Notes: generated by a model from the sequence alone, not told the origin. 64,000 nucleotides of DNA from an uncultured Bacteroidales bacterium (GCA_900542355.1 UQNE01000008.1:1-64000), one strand, 5' to 3'; numbered from the stretch's first letter, positions 30,140-39,473 are shown. Made by a program: numbers and translations.

Positions 30140-33127
30140 ATGAAACACAATCTACTCTTACTTGGGTTGTTGTCGGCGTGGCTACTATGTAGTGCTTCAT
30201 TGTCGGCGCAGATTTCAGGTACTGTTTTGGAAGCATCGACGGGTGAACCGATTATTGGTGCCAGCGTTCTCGAAGTGGGCACTACTACGGGTAGTATCAC
30301 CGATTTTGACGGTAAGTTTACGCTCAATGTAGCCGAAGGCACACAGTTGCAATTCAGTTACATGGGTTTTTCTGCACAAACGCTCCCTGCTAAACAAGGC
30401 ATGATAGTTCGCCTCGCCGAGGACACCTATCAGATTCAAGAGGTGGTAGCCATCGGTTATGGCTCACAGAAAAAGAAAGAAGTTACCGGTTCGGTGGCTT
30501 CAGTGAAAGCAGAGGATTTCAATGCGGGTGTAAAATCCAACCCCGTTGGTCTGTTGCAAGGTAAAGTAGCCGGTTTGAGCATCTCGCGTCAGGGTTCTGA
30601 TCCTACTTCTACCGGTTATAACATTCAAATTCGTGGTTTTTCTACATTGGGCAAGGGTACAGGCTCATCGCCTCTTTATGTCGTAGATGGTATTCCTACT
30701 GACAACATTGATAATATCGCACCCGAGGAAATTGCTTCTATGGATGTGCTTAAAGACGGTTCCGCTGCGGCTATCTATGGTACGCGTGGTACAAACGGTG
30801 TGATTCTTATCACTACCAAACGTGCGGCACAAGATGCAGGTATGGATGCGGCGAAGTTGAACGTAGAGTATAATGGATATGTTGCAGTGGCAGCACCTTA
30901 TATGAATACGGGTTTTGCTACTCCTGAGCAATATCGTCAGTTGGCAGAAATTTCCAATGGCAAGGTGGCTCCTAATATCCAACCGGGTGGTTATAATACC
31001 GATTGGATGGCAGCAGCCATGAAACCCGCTGCTGTTACTACTGCACACAATGTGGCACTCTCCGGTGCTGCCAAAAACTTCAGTTATCGTGGCTCTGTGA
31101 ATTATAAGTATGCAGAAGGTTTGGCTTTGAATACGGATCGTAACGAGATTATTGCCAAGTTCGCAGCAGACCAACAAGCATTGCAAGGTTGGCTCAAGTT
31201 GCAATATGACTTCTCCTATATGCACTATCGCAACAACTACGATTGCGGTGATTTCAAGCAGGCTGCTACGCTCAACCCGACTTATCCGATATACGATGAG
31301 AGCACCACTTCGGGCTATTTCATCCCTAGCGGTTCGGGTCAATCGAACCCTATTGCAGCCACCAATCAGAAAGAGTCTTATAAGGAGGGTAATTTCTTCC
31401 GCGGAAGTGTTAAGGCTACTATAGATATTAAGGCTGTCCCCGGTCTGAAAATCAATGGCTTTGTCGCTATTGAGGAGGGGGACAACAATAGTTATTCCTA
31501 CAACTCGCAGAAGTTTGATACCGACCTTGAGGTTGCCGGAAAGGCCAATCGCAGCAACGACCGCAGTTGGAATCAACTCTACGAAGCCACTATCGATTAT
31601 GCCGGTAGTTGGAATGGGCATACACTGACTGCCGTTGGCGGTTTCTCCTACCAAAAGTTTATGTACGATGGTATGAATATGGAGAACTCCGGTTTCCCCA
31701 CCGATGCATACAAGTATTATAATATGTATGCCGGTCAGGCTGATAAACAGAAAATGAATATCGGTTCTTATCGCAATACCAATAAGTTGGCTGCCGGTTT
31801 CTTGCGTGTTAATTACAATTATGATGAAAAATATCTCCTTTCGGCTTCTGTTCGTGCGGAGGGTTCGAGTCGTTTTGGTGAAAATAATAAATGGGGTTGG
31901 TTCCCTGCTGTAAGTGCCGGTTGGCGTATATCGGGCGAAGATTGGATGCGAGACCAAGATTGGTGCAACGATTTGAAAATCCGTGCCGGATTTGGTATTA
32001 CAGGTAATAACTTGGGTAGCGACTTGCAGTCGAAACAATTGCTTGAGACAGGCGGTACATTCTGGTATAATGGTCAGTGGATTACTTCGTATGGTGTGGC
32101 GCGTAATGCTAACCCCGACTTGCGTTGGGAGAAAAAATATGAGTACAACCTTGGTATTGACTTCTCTTTCTTGAAAAATCGTTTGAGTGGTAATATCGAC
32201 CTCTACTATCGTGATACCAAAGATTTGCTTTGGGAATATGATGTGCCTACTCCGCCGTATCAATACAATAAATTGCTGGCTAATGCAGGTGAGATTACTT
32301 CAAAAGGTATTGAAATTGCTCTGACAGGTATCCCTGTTAAAACACGCGATTGGGAATGGGCAAGTACATTTACCATTGCTTTCAACGATAACAAAATCAA
32401 GAAGTTGTCAGATCCGGAAAAGGGATTCAACTATTCGGAAATGCTCACAGGTAGCGTGTGGGAGAATGGTTTGGCTAACGTAACAACTCAGAAAATTGTT
32501 GAAGGGCAGTCGGTTGGTACTTTCTACGGCTACAAGGTGGTAGAAGTAAAAGACAATGGTGCGCTTGTTTATGAGAAATGGACGCAAGAAGATGTAGATG
32601 CCGGTCTTTGCGATGCAAAAGAGAAGGGACAGAACAAACTGCAAGTAATAGGTAGAGCACAACCTATCTTTATGTATGGATGGAACAATACCATTCGTTG
32701 GAGAGACCTTGATATTACATTGTTCTTCCGTGGCAACTGCGGTAACCAAATCTTAAATGTAAAACGTTGGGCGTATGGTCCCACAAAGGCTGTACTCGCA
32801 GGCAATGTATTTATGAAGGATGTGGAAGCATTGGCAAATGGTACAGGTGCATACCGTCAAGGTAAGTTCTCCGACTACTATTTGGAAAATGGTGGTTTCT
32901 TCAAATTGGATAATATCACGGTTGGTTATACTTTCCGTTTCAAAGACAACAAGTATGTTCAATCGTTGCGTCTCCATGCTACTGCAGAAAATGTATTTAC
33001 GCTCACTAAGTATTCCGGTATCGATCCTGATGTTAATACGGCAGATGTTTGGAATCCGGGTATTGATGCTTCGGGCTTCTATCCCTCCACTTGCAATGTA
33101 ATGGTGGGTGTTAATCTAACCCTTTAA
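30140..33127 (+). CDS. SusC/RagA-family TonB-linked outer-membrane receptor
   Basis: A 995-residue TonB-dependent transporter. Signal peptide 1-24 (ending LSA), then a carboxypeptidase-D-regulatory-like domain (ISGTVLEASTGEPIIGASVLEV, TDFDGKFTLNV), the TonB box region (EVVAIGYGSQKKKEVTGSVA), a plug (GLLQGKVAGLSISRQGSDPT, DGIPTDNIDNIAPEEIASMDVLKDGSAAAIYG) and a 22-strand barrel to the C-terminal NVMVGVNLTL. It forms the import pore of a SusCD complex with the next gene. No extracytoplasmic sigma factor or hybrid two-component sensor gene lies nearby, so its control is not evident. Confidence 0.96.
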   Translation: MKHNLLLLGLLSAWLLCSASLSAQISGTVLEASTGEPIIGASVLEVGTTTGSITDFDGKFTLNVAEGTQLQFSYMGFSAQTLPAKQGMIVRLAEDTYQIQEVVAIGYGSQKKKEVTGSVASVKAEDFNAGVKSNPVGLLQGKVAGLSISRQGSDPTSTGYNIQIRGFSTLGKGTGSSPLYVVDGIPTDNIDNIAPEEIASMDVLKDGSAAAIYGTRGTNGVILITTKRAAQDAGMDAAKLNVEYNGYVAVAAPYMNTGFATPEQYRQLAEISNGKVAPNIQPGGYNTDWMAAAMKPAAVTTAHNVALSGAAKNFSYRGSVNYKYAEGLALNTDRNEIIAKFAADQQALQGWLKLQYDFSYMHYRNNYDCGDFKQAATLNPTYPIYDESTTSGYFIPSGSGQSNPIAATNQKESYKEGNFFRGSVKATIDIKAVPGLKINGFVAIEEGDNNSYSYNSQKFDTDLEVAGKANRSNDRSWNQLYEATIDYAGSWNGHTLTAVGGFSYQKFMYDGMNMENSGFPTDAYKYYNMYAGQADKQKMNIGSYRNTNKLAAGFLRVNYNYDEKYLLSASVRAEGSSRFGENNKWGWFPAVSAGWRISGEDWMRDQDWCNDLKIRAGFGITGNNLGSDLQSKQLLETGGTFWYNGQWITSYGVARNANPDLRWEKKYEYNLGIDFSFLKNRLSGNIDLYYRDTKDLLWEYDVPTPPYQYNKLLANAGEITSKGIEIALTGIPVKTRDWEWASTFTIAFNDNKIKKLSDPEKGFNYSEMLTGSVWENGLANVTTQKIVEGQSVGTFYGYKVVEVKDNGALVYEKWTQEDVDAGLCDAKEKGQNKLQVIGRAQPIFMYGWNNTIRWRDLDITLFFRGNCGNQILNVKRWAYGPTKAVLAGNVFMKDVEALANGTGAYRQGKFSDYYLENGGFFKLDNITVGYTFRFKDNKYVQSLRLHATAENVFTLTKYSGIDPDVNTADVWNPGIDASGFYPSTCNVMVGVNLTL

Positions 33128-33146
33128 TCTATAAAGACTTACATAT

Positions 33147-34892
33147 ATGAAAAAGATATTGATTTGTGCTTTAGCGGCTGTTGCATTGCTCTCAACAGGC
33201 TGCAAAGATATGCTTGAGGAAGAGGTTTTCGGACAGCCTACTTCCGAGGAGATGCTCACCAATCCGGAAAATGTGGCTATGGTGGTAGGACAAGCATATT
33301 CCGAAGTAAAGTGGTTGCACGACCACTGGGGATATTGGGGAATTGCTACTTTGTCAACCGACGAATGTATTAACCCGCAACGCAATAGTGACTGGAACGA
33401 CGACGGCTATTGGAAAGGATTTAATGACCACACATGGTCGCCTAATGACCTCTCGTTTGAACATGTTTGGCAGTATTCAAACGCCGGTGCTGTCCTTTGT
33501 AACAAGGTGTTGGAACAATTAGGTACCCTTGAGGAAACTTTGGACCCCGCGGTATATAGTCGTTTCGCTGCAGAATTGAAAGTCTTGCGTTGCTACTACT
33601 ATTATACACTCTTTGATGCTTTCGGTCGTATCCCGTATCTGGATGATTATAGTTCGGAGAATGTGCCACAAAGCGAAACATGGGAAGTTTGGAATAAATT
33701 GGTTACCACATTGGAAACAGAGGCTCCCAATTTGCCGGTCGTAACAGATGAGAACCGCGCAGAGAACTATGGTCGATGCACTCAGGGTATGGCATATTCT
33801 CTATTAGCACGCCTCTATCTGAATGCACCATCGTTTGGAGTAACGGCTGCCAATTGCGGTGTAGAGGGGATAAAATCGGATAACGATTTCTATACAAAGT
33901 GCGTGGAATCTTGCCAAAAGGTAGTGGATTCTAAGTCGTATAAGATAGAAGATGACTTCTTTACCAATTTCAAAATCAATAATGAGAGTAGTCTTGAGAA
34001 TATCTTTGTGATTGTGGAAAATGGTAATGCCTCATTTGACTATCGTGATGTAGCAGGTAAGATGGCAAACAAACTACGTATCACGATGTTGTCGCTCAAC
34101 TACTGCCACCAAAAAGCATGGGGCTTGATTGAGAAACCTTGGAACGGTTTCTGCTGCCCGCCGGATTTCTTGTCGAAATACGAATATGGCGTTGACCATC
34201 GTGGTGCTTGCGACTCTATCAAAGGTACACATGGTTGCGATGGTTGGGGATGGTTCCTCGGACCAGTTTATGCAAGCGATAATAGTATGGATACATTGGT
34301 TATGGATGATAAACCGGTTATTGTCCAACGTCGTGATGAGTCTGGAAAACTGATGTTTGACAAAAAGGGACAGGCGATTAATGATACATTGCCCAACAAG
34401 GCTGTTATTGTATCGAATGTAGAGGGTCTCATTTGTGTAGGTAACGAGTCACATAATTATGGTGCTCGTTTGCTGAAATACGAAGTGGAAAAAAATGGTG
34501 CGAACAAATATTGTGAGAACGATTTTGTGCTTTTCCGTTATGCGGATGTACTCTATATGCAATATGAGGCAGCCTTGCGTGCAGGGGATAATACGACATG
34601 TGCTAAACTTCTTGCTGACCCTGAGTTCCAGAAGATTCGTACCCGTGTGGGCTGTAAACCGTATGCTTCGCTCGATTTGGATGAACTGCTCGATGAGCGT
34701 GGACGCGAGTTCGCATGGGAGATGCTTCGTCGCCGCGACTTGATTCGCTACAACAAGTTCGCCAAAGGAGCATGGTTGTTCAAACCGGCGGAGGCAGATA
34801 ATCACCGTGATTGGTTCCCTATTCCACGTAAAATGATAGAAACCTCAGGCGGTTTGTGGAAACAAAATGAAGGTTATACAACTGATAAATAA
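33147..34892 (+). CDS. SusD/RagB-family nutrient-binding lipoprotein
   Basis: A 581-residue surface lipoprotein; the signal ends LLSTGC (C19). TPR-like N-terminal helices (EEMLTNPENVAMVVGQAYSE, AAELKVLRCYYYYTLFDAFG, YLDDYSSENVPQSETWEVWN) and the C-terminal LDELLDERGREFAWEMLRRRDLIRYNKF with FPIPRKMIE are hallmark SusD features. It forms the lid of the SusC transporter encoded just upstream (19-bp gap). The ligand is probably a glycan; the downstream CBM20-like lipoprotein hints at a starch-type glucan. Confidence 0.96.
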   Translation: MKKILICALAAVALLSTGCKDMLEEEVFGQPTSEEMLTNPENVAMVVGQAYSEVKWLHDHWGYWGIATLSTDECINPQRNSDWNDDGYWKGFNDHTWSPNDLSFEHVWQYSNAGAVLCNKVLEQLGTLEETLDPAVYSRFAAELKVLRCYYYYTLFDAFGRIPYLDDYSSENVPQSETWEVWNKLVTTLETEAPNLPVVTDENRAENYGRCTQGMAYSLLARLYLNAPSFGVTAANCGVEGIKSDNDFYTKCVESCQKVVDSKSYKIEDDFFTNFKINNESSLENIFVIVENGNASFDYRDVAGKMANKLRITMLSLNYCHQKAWGLIEKPWNGFCCPPDFLSKYEYGVDHRGACDSIKGTHGCDGWGWFLGPVYASDNSMDTLVMDDKPVIVQRRDESGKLMFDKKGQAINDTLPNKAVIVSNVEGLICVGNESHNYGARLLKYEVEKNGANKYCENDFVLFRYADVLYMQYEAALRAGDNTTCAKLLADPEFQKIRTRVGCKPYASLDLDELLDERGREFAWEMLRRRDLIRYNKFAKGAWLFKPAEADNHRDWFPIPRKMIETSGGLWKQNEGYTTDK

Positions 34893-34961
34893 TGTAGTCT
34901 CACTATTGAGATGTTTTATCTAATCAAATAAACTAATCAAACAAACAAAATTTCAAAAACA

Positions 34962-35849
34962 ATGAAAACAAACAAATTGATGTTGGCTGCAATGCTTTTG
35001 GGAGCATTGGCCATGGTAAGTTGTAAAAAAACAGGGAACGATCCGGAAAAACCGGACAAAAAAGACACTACTTCTGTTGTTGTCCCTGATTTGGAAGAGG
35101 AACCTATTATTGCTGCCCCCGGTGCAGGTAAAGTGATTGTCGCTGTACGTGTTCCTCAAGGTACTTGCAATGGTATGATTGCTGTTGGTGCTGCTACCAA
35201 CGAGGACGGTACCGACGATTGGGCACCCGCTGACAAGAAAAAACCGTTTGTAGCAGTAGAGGGTACCGAGACTTGGTATCAGATCACTCTTCCTGCAAAT
35301 CCTGGTATTGGGGTTAAGGTGATTGCCTTGGCTGAAGATGGAACTGCAGATTGGGGAACTCAATGGGGTATGAATGTAGAAGGAGAAGAACCTAATGTAA
35401 CGATTGTTAATGGTGAGGGGACTATTGACGCCTCTGAAAATGGTGGTGAGGTTAAACTTACTGAACTCAAAGAAAATACCGTTGTTTTTGTTGATGTAAA
35501 AGCATGGAAGACAAGCCCTTGCACTCCGAAAAATGAAGCAGGAATAGCATCTTTCACTCTTACTGCGAACAACCTTCCTGAGGGCTATGAAGTAGGTATC
35601 GTTGGTAAGGTAAATAATTTGGAGTGGGATATTACTGCTCCTGTAGTTATGACTAAAGGTGAGGGTAATGTTTATACTGCTACTGATGTCCCTGTAGCCG
35701 CTGCTTGCCAATACAAGTATTTTGTTCGCTTGATTGATGGTGGCGAATGGAGTTGGAACAATAGTGAGGACGGCGGCAACCATGTTATGCCTCTCGACCT
35801 GAAAGCAGTTGATACTGTTGATGCATGGAAACTTCCTGCTGCTGAATAA
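34962..35849 (+). CDS. lipoprotein with CBM20-like starch-binding C-terminal domain
   Basis: A 295-residue lipoprotein (MVSC, C21) with a Lys/Pro/Asp linker. Residues about 55-190 form one or two beta-sandwich units (KVIVAVRVPQGTCNGMIAVG, GTETWYQITLPANPGIGVKV). Residues about 200-290 match the CBM20 starch-binding pattern: LPEGYEVGIVGKVNNLEWD, VMTKGEGNVYTATDVP, CQYKYFVRLIDGGEWSWNNS. It holds the place usually occupied by SusE/SusF-like surface glycan-binding proteins, 69 bp after the SusD gene, and ends at a strong terminator. Confidence 0.78.
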   Translation: MKTNKLMLAAMLLGALAMVSCKKTGNDPEKPDKKDTTSVVVPDLEEEPIIAAPGAGKVIVAVRVPQGTCNGMIAVGAATNEDGTDDWAPADKKKPFVAVEGTETWYQITLPANPGIGVKVIALAEDGTADWGTQWGMNVEGEEPNVTIVNGEGTIDASENGGEVKLTELKENTVVFVDVKAWKTSPCTPKNEAGIASFTLTANNLPEGYEVGIVGKVNNLEWDITAPVVMTKGEGNVYTATDVPVAAACQYKYFVRLIDGGEWSWNNSEDGGNHVMPLDLKAVDTVDAWKLPAAE

Positions 35850-35874
35850 TCCTTACAATCAACTAATCTGACTA

Positions 35875-35905
35875 AAATAGGCTGCCCGAGCGGGCAGCCT
35901 ATTTT
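35875..35905. terminator. intrinsic terminator of the SusCD operon
   Basis: AAATAGGCTGCCCG pairs perfectly with CGGGCAGCCTATTT across AG/GC loop bases, followed by TATTTG. It probably works in both directions. Confidence 0.88.
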
Positions 35906-35918
35906 ATTTGTTAAAGGT

Positions 35919-35986
35919 ATAGAAAATCTAAGTAATCTAGAATATCTATAGCATATAGGAAGTATAGGCTATCTATCGTATATAGC
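35919..35986. repeat. degenerate 9-bp array with CTAG/ATAG boxes (array C)
   Basis: Boxes (ATAG, CTAA, CTAG, CTAT, ATAG, ATAG, CTAT, ATAG) start at 35919, 35928, 35937, 35946, 35955, 35964, 35973 and 35982, an unbroken 9-bp phase over eight units. It lies between a terminator and the stop of the radical SAM gene. Confidence 0.8.
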
Positions 35987-35996
35987 CCCCTCTCCT

Positions 35997-36905
35997 TTAC
36001 ATTCTCAACTTAAATCCGCTGAGCAGTGTGTCGGGGCAGAAGTGGAACACCGATGCCATCTCGCCTGCCATACACAATCCGCATTGGCGGCACTGCTCTG
36101 TGCCGTATCCTACACACAGACTGCGCTCACCATCGGGGTAGATGAAGTTGGTTACAAAGCATTCTTTGCCCAACTGTATCTTGCCTAAAGTGTTGAGTTT
36201 CATCTTCTTTAGCCCCGAGTAACTGTTCATTATCGGGTAGCCTTTGTGCTTATAGGCTATCACCCTGTCGATGATTTCGGCTTTCTTCTCTTTGGGTAAC
36301 ATCAGATACTCTGTTCCCGGGTATGGCGTATGGAAATTGATAGAGATCTGCTCTATGTATGGGCTGTTTTTTACATACTCCATAGCGGCATCAAGCGACT
36401 CATAGTTGAGCGTATTCACTACCATATTCACGCAGATATGCGGCTGACCGGAGCGGCGTATATTCTCCTCCAATCGTGCAAAAGTACCCTCCCCGCGTAT
36501 GCTGTCGTGATATTTGCCTACGCCGTCCATCGATACCCAAATAGAGTGGGGGTGTATCCACGAGAAATCTTGCTGCGCATTGGTTGTAACCGTTACCGAG
36601 AAGAACCCTATTTGCTTAGCCGCATCGATTAGGTCGTTGATAGTCCGTTCGTTCTCTCGCCATAGTGTGGGTTCGCCGCCTTCCAAATCGATAAACCGCG
36701 ACCCTTGCGAATAGGCATAGCGCATATCACTCAGTATGTCCTCGTATTTACGCTGCCTATATCCTGCGCTGCCATATACCGAGCAGTGCTTGCAGCGGAG
36801 ATTACATTTATCGGTGATAAACAGCACGGTCTGCAGCGGTGCTTTCCGCCCCATAAATCGTGCCCGCACGAACCATTGTGCCAGATAGAAGTATTGCCGT
36901 ATCAT
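35997..36905 (-). CDS. radical SAM protein
   Basis: A 302-residue radical SAM enzyme. CNLRCKHC gives the CxxxCxxC 4Fe-4S motif, followed by FIDLEGGEPTLW, the GGE motif for AdoMet binding, and SVTVTTNAQQDFSWI and IWVSMDGVGKYHDSIRGEG in the barrel. The C-terminus holds extra cysteines (KECFVTNF, LCVGYGTEQCRQCGLCMAGE, FHFCPD) that could bind an auxiliary Fe-S cluster, as in SPASM/twitch proteins. Substrate is unknown; no precursor peptide was seen nearby. The ATG at 36905 is preferred over 36956, which would leave only about 14 nt from the expected transcription start. Confidence 0.88.
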   Translation of the reverse strand: MIRQYFYLAQWFVRARFMGRKAPLQTVLFITDKCNLRCKHCSVYGSAGYRQRKYEDILSDMRYAYSQGSRFIDLEGGEPTLWRENERTINDLIDAAKQIGFFSVTVTTNAQQDFSWIHPHSIWVSMDGVGKYHDSIRGEGTFARLEENIRRSGQPHICVNMVVNTLNYESLDAAMEYVKNSPYIEQISINFHTPYPGTEYLMLPKEKKAEIIDRVIAYKHKGYPIMNSYSGLKKMKLNTLGKIQLGKECFVTNFIYPDGERSLCVGYGTEQCRQCGLCMAGEMASVFHFCPDTLLSGFKLRM

Positions 36906-36976
36906 TATTGTCTTATTTGTTTGCCTTGATGATTGGTTTGTATCTGCGCGTTCCAACCTAATTTGTATTTACCTTG

Positions 36977-37008
36977 CAAAGGTACTACAATTTGTTGATA
37001 TATCAAAA
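36977..37008 (-). promoter_or_regulatory. promoter of the radical SAM gene
   Basis: On the minus strand TTTTG (37004-37008), a 19-bp spacer and TACCTTTG (36977-36984). Confidence 0.7.
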
Positions 37009-37025
37009 TTTTCCATCCCTATGGC

Positions 37026-37317
37026 AACCGCACCAAAATTGCACATAGCGGTTCTATGTATGGTATGCCATGGTTCTCCATTAGATGGAAGCAAGAAAGG
37101 GTACGGGAAATTAGAAACCTTTTTTAATACTAATAAGAGTATTACGAGGGTATTATCGGGTTCGCTTAACAACATACTAATCACATACTAATCACATACT
37201 AAAAACATACTACGGTAAGCGTGCAAACAGCAGCAAAACAAGGTGCAAACTACGGAACGAAAAGATAAAAATAAGATAAAATAAGATACGAACAAGATAG
37301 AGAGTGGGGATAAGAAA
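37026..37317. repeat. ~300-bp dispersed non-coding element, copy 2
   Basis: Full-length partner of 21279-21589. It shares CACCAAAATTG, the long TTAGAAACCTTTTTTAATAC tract, GGTATTATCGGGTTCGCTTA, the ACATACTAATC iterons and the closing GGGGATAAGAAAT, but lacks about 22 bp present in copy 1. It starts 18 bp upstream of the -33 box of the radical SAM promoter and ends next to a truncated gene. Confidence 0.85.
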
Positions 37318-37336
37318 TAAAGCATTTCAGATTTGA

Positions 37337-37639
37337 TGCGGTTGCCCTGGGTACGCTACAGCGCAACCGAGATTAGACAAAGCCCGCGTGGCAGAATATA
37401 CCGCCCGTGCTGAGGCTGTCTGCCCGCAGAGAAAGAAAACGGACAAGGGCGAACGAAAAGACTTTGAAGGCAAACTCCACCTCAATCCCAAAGGATATGG
37501 ATTTGTGGACAATATATTCATTCCCGCTCATCTCATCGGTACGCACAGAAACGGCGACACCATCAAAGGCATCGCCGTAAGCAGTTTCAATAAAAGTAAG
37601 AACCAACTCGGGTTCAAAGCCGAGAAAATCTGGTTATAA
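37337..37639 (+). pseudogene. remnant encoding a cold-shock/OB-like C-terminal domain
   Basis: The frame is open from 37337 to the stop at 37639; the only start-like codon is GTG at 37388. The product ends FEGKLHLNPKGYGFVDNIF and IPAHLIGTHRNGDTIKG, with KSKNQLGFKAEKI, which resembles OB/cold-shock-type RNA-binding domains (GYGFV plus IFIP). No ATG, promoter or upstream domain is visible, and the stretch abuts the dispersed element at 37026-37317, so it is more likely the tail of a lost larger gene than a functional small gene. An intact 83-residue GTG-started protein remains possible. Confidence 0.45.
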
Positions 37640-37717
37640 AGATAGCACACTCAGAATAAGTGTAATGAGTATTTACTCGCAATTAACGAACTGAAACTTG
37701 GTCTTTTTATATGGCCT

Positions 37718-37781
37718 TTAACGGAGCACTAATACCGCTATGTCGAAAGAATTTAATGTCAAATTACATGGCAATTAATGT
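37718..37781. repeat. 64-bp ATTAATGGAG-type element, copy 1
   Basis: Sixty-four base pairs from TTAACGGAGCAC to CATGGCAATTAATGT. It aligns without gaps to 53604-53667 at about three-quarters identity, best over the last 25 bp. Related short motifs (TTAATGGAGTCC) lie at about 39280 and 39328. Confidence 0.6.
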
Positions 37782-37803
37782 GCCCTACAGTCCCCGCGAT
37801 GCA

Positions 37804-39123
37804 TCAAATCAACTCCAGTTTCAGACACGCCCCACACGCTTTTTGTGCCATTACTCTGTAATTCTTACCATCGAACACGATCTTCACCGTCATATCCTCC
37901 TCTAACTCAAAACTGATGTTGTTGTATTGATCTGTTTGCCATCCCTCCAAGTAAATCGATGAATTATCCTTGTCGATGAATTCTGCATTGTACTCTTTGT
38001 ACTCGTACAGCGGGTTGCTTGCCCAGTGCCATGCTCCGGTCGTGATCTTAAACTCGTAGCGTTCCCCCGCTTTGGCATCAAAGGTGTACGACCATATCGC
38101 ATTATCAGCATCCTCTTCCGTCATCAGCATATGCGGTAAGTCCCAGTTGTTCGGCGTGCAGGTGCCGGAGATGTAGTATTCCACCTTGTTGTCCCCTACA
38201 GCCTTGGTGAATATCCATACTTTGTCATCTTTGCTGTCATACACAAATGCAACATTGCTTTCCTTGGTTAGGGTAAATTTTATATGGTTATTCTCGCCTT
38301 GTTCAAGTTCAATGGTAGGTGAAGTCTCGTGTTTGTCCCAACCATATACATTATTTTTGCTGTCTTTTATTACGAATTGATAGGTGCCTGCCGCCACATT
38401 CATTAGTATGTAGTTATACGATGGTGTTTCTTCTTCTGTGTCGTAGGTCATATCATAACTGCTACTCTTATCTCCGTCAATCAGCACCACGCTATAATCC
38501 GCTACTGCCGGTACCACTATCTTTGTTATCGTGATAGTACCCTTGCTTGGGTCTAAAGTAAACACTGCACTATCACCTACGGCAACTCTTCCTTCTAAGG
38601 TCGGATTTTCTTCCCATTTTGCACCGTCATCGCTCGCGTGTGTATTCCAGTTGCAACCGCTGTTGCCGTTTGATCCATAAATCTCTCTTATGGAGTAAGT
38701 CGTTCCGCCCTCATCTGCCGTCAGTTTTTTCCAACTCCAATTTCCGCTATTCCATGGATGTTTAATGTAGTATTCTGCATTTGCCTCAATAATTGATATG
38801 CTGATGCTCTGCTTGTTGATATTAGCATCAAAAGTAATCACCACTTTATCCCCCGCCGCGCAAGTTATTTTGTAGTTTCCTCCATTATCTCCCCATTTGC
38901 CGCAACTCCAACCACTGGCGCATGCCGTAATTTTGAATTCATAAGATGTGTTTTCCGCTGTAAAAGAATAGGTATAGATATTATTCCCTTCGGCAGTCAT
39001 CTCGGCGCGTTTATTATCCCAATTATATCCGCCGGGGAGTTCGCCTGCTACCCAATAATCGGTAGCAAACAGCATACTGCTTGCCATACATAGCATCAAT
39101 AACAAAGAGTAGATTTTCTTCAT
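37804..39123 (-). CDS. secreted protein with repeated X25/starch-module-like domains
   Basis: A 439-residue protein with signal peptide MKKIYSLLLMLCMASSMLFA. The first mature domain (DYWVAGELPGGYNWD, then YTYSFTAENTSYEFKIT) and the last (YYISGTCTPNNWDLPHMLM, IWSYTFDAKAGERYEFKITT) share a pattern of W/NW plus YxFKIT found in pullulanase X25 and related carbohydrate-associated beta-sandwich modules. Central domains (YYIKHPWNSGNWSWKKL; YSVVLIDGDKSSSYDMTYDT) are similar in style, so there are about four modules. No catalytic domain is seen. It may be a surface glycan-binding protein acting with the SusCD locus. ATG 39123 starts the signal peptide; the longer frame is rejected. Confidence 0.7.
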   Translation of the reverse strand: MKKIYSLLLMLCMASSMLFATDYWVAGELPGGYNWDNKRAEMTAEGNNIYTYSFTAENTSYEFKITACASGWSCGKWGDNGGNYKITCAAGDKVVITFDANINKQSISISIIEANAEYYIKHPWNSGNWSWKKLTADEGGTTYSIREIYGSNGNSGCNWNTHASDDGAKWEENPTLEGRVAVGDSAVFTLDPSKGTITITKIVVPAVADYSVVLIDGDKSSSYDMTYDTEEETPSYNYILMNVAAGTYQFVIKDSKNNVYGWDKHETSPTIELEQGENNHIKFTLTKESNVAFVYDSKDDKVWIFTKAVGDNKVEYYISGTCTPNNWDLPHMLMTEEDADNAIWSYTFDAKAGERYEFKITTGAWHWASNPLYEYKEYNAEFIDKDNSSIYLEGWQTDQYNNISFELEEDMTVKIVFDGKNYRVMAQKACGACLKLELI

Positions 39124-39351
39124 GGTACAATCTGTGTTTTGTGTGTTTCTATTGTGTGTTTTTAAGGTTGTGCAATGTGTATTCTGTGGCAACAATGTTC
39201 CCTTGTTCCCCTCTGTGCGACATTCCCCCCTCCTATGGAGGGGCTTTGGGAGGTCTTTAACGATCCATTAACCGCCATTAATGGAGTCCTATACTCACTG
39301 TGTCTGTAATGATCCTTTCGTGACCTTTAATGGAGTCCCCAAAACCGCCCG

Positions 39352-39382
39352 CAAAATTACAACTTTTGTTTTGTATGTGCAA
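39352..39382 (-). promoter_or_regulatory. promoter of the X25-like secreted protein gene
   Basis: On the minus strand TTG (39380-39382), a 20-bp spacer and TAATTTTG (39352-39359). The leader is about 220 nt and contains TTAATGGAGTCC repeats near 39280 and 39328. Confidence 0.72.
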
Positions 39383-39473
39383 ATTTTATGCGATTTTGTA
39401 TAACTTTTTTATGTATCCCCATAAAATCCATTGCAAAAACACACTATTCCCCCACTGTATTTCACATTCTGCA

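Noticed and set aside
30665..32263. Long minus-strand open frame (532 codons) opposite the SusC-like gene
   Set aside because: It mirrors the codon structure of the SusC gene, has no recognisable domain and lies fully inside a certain gene.
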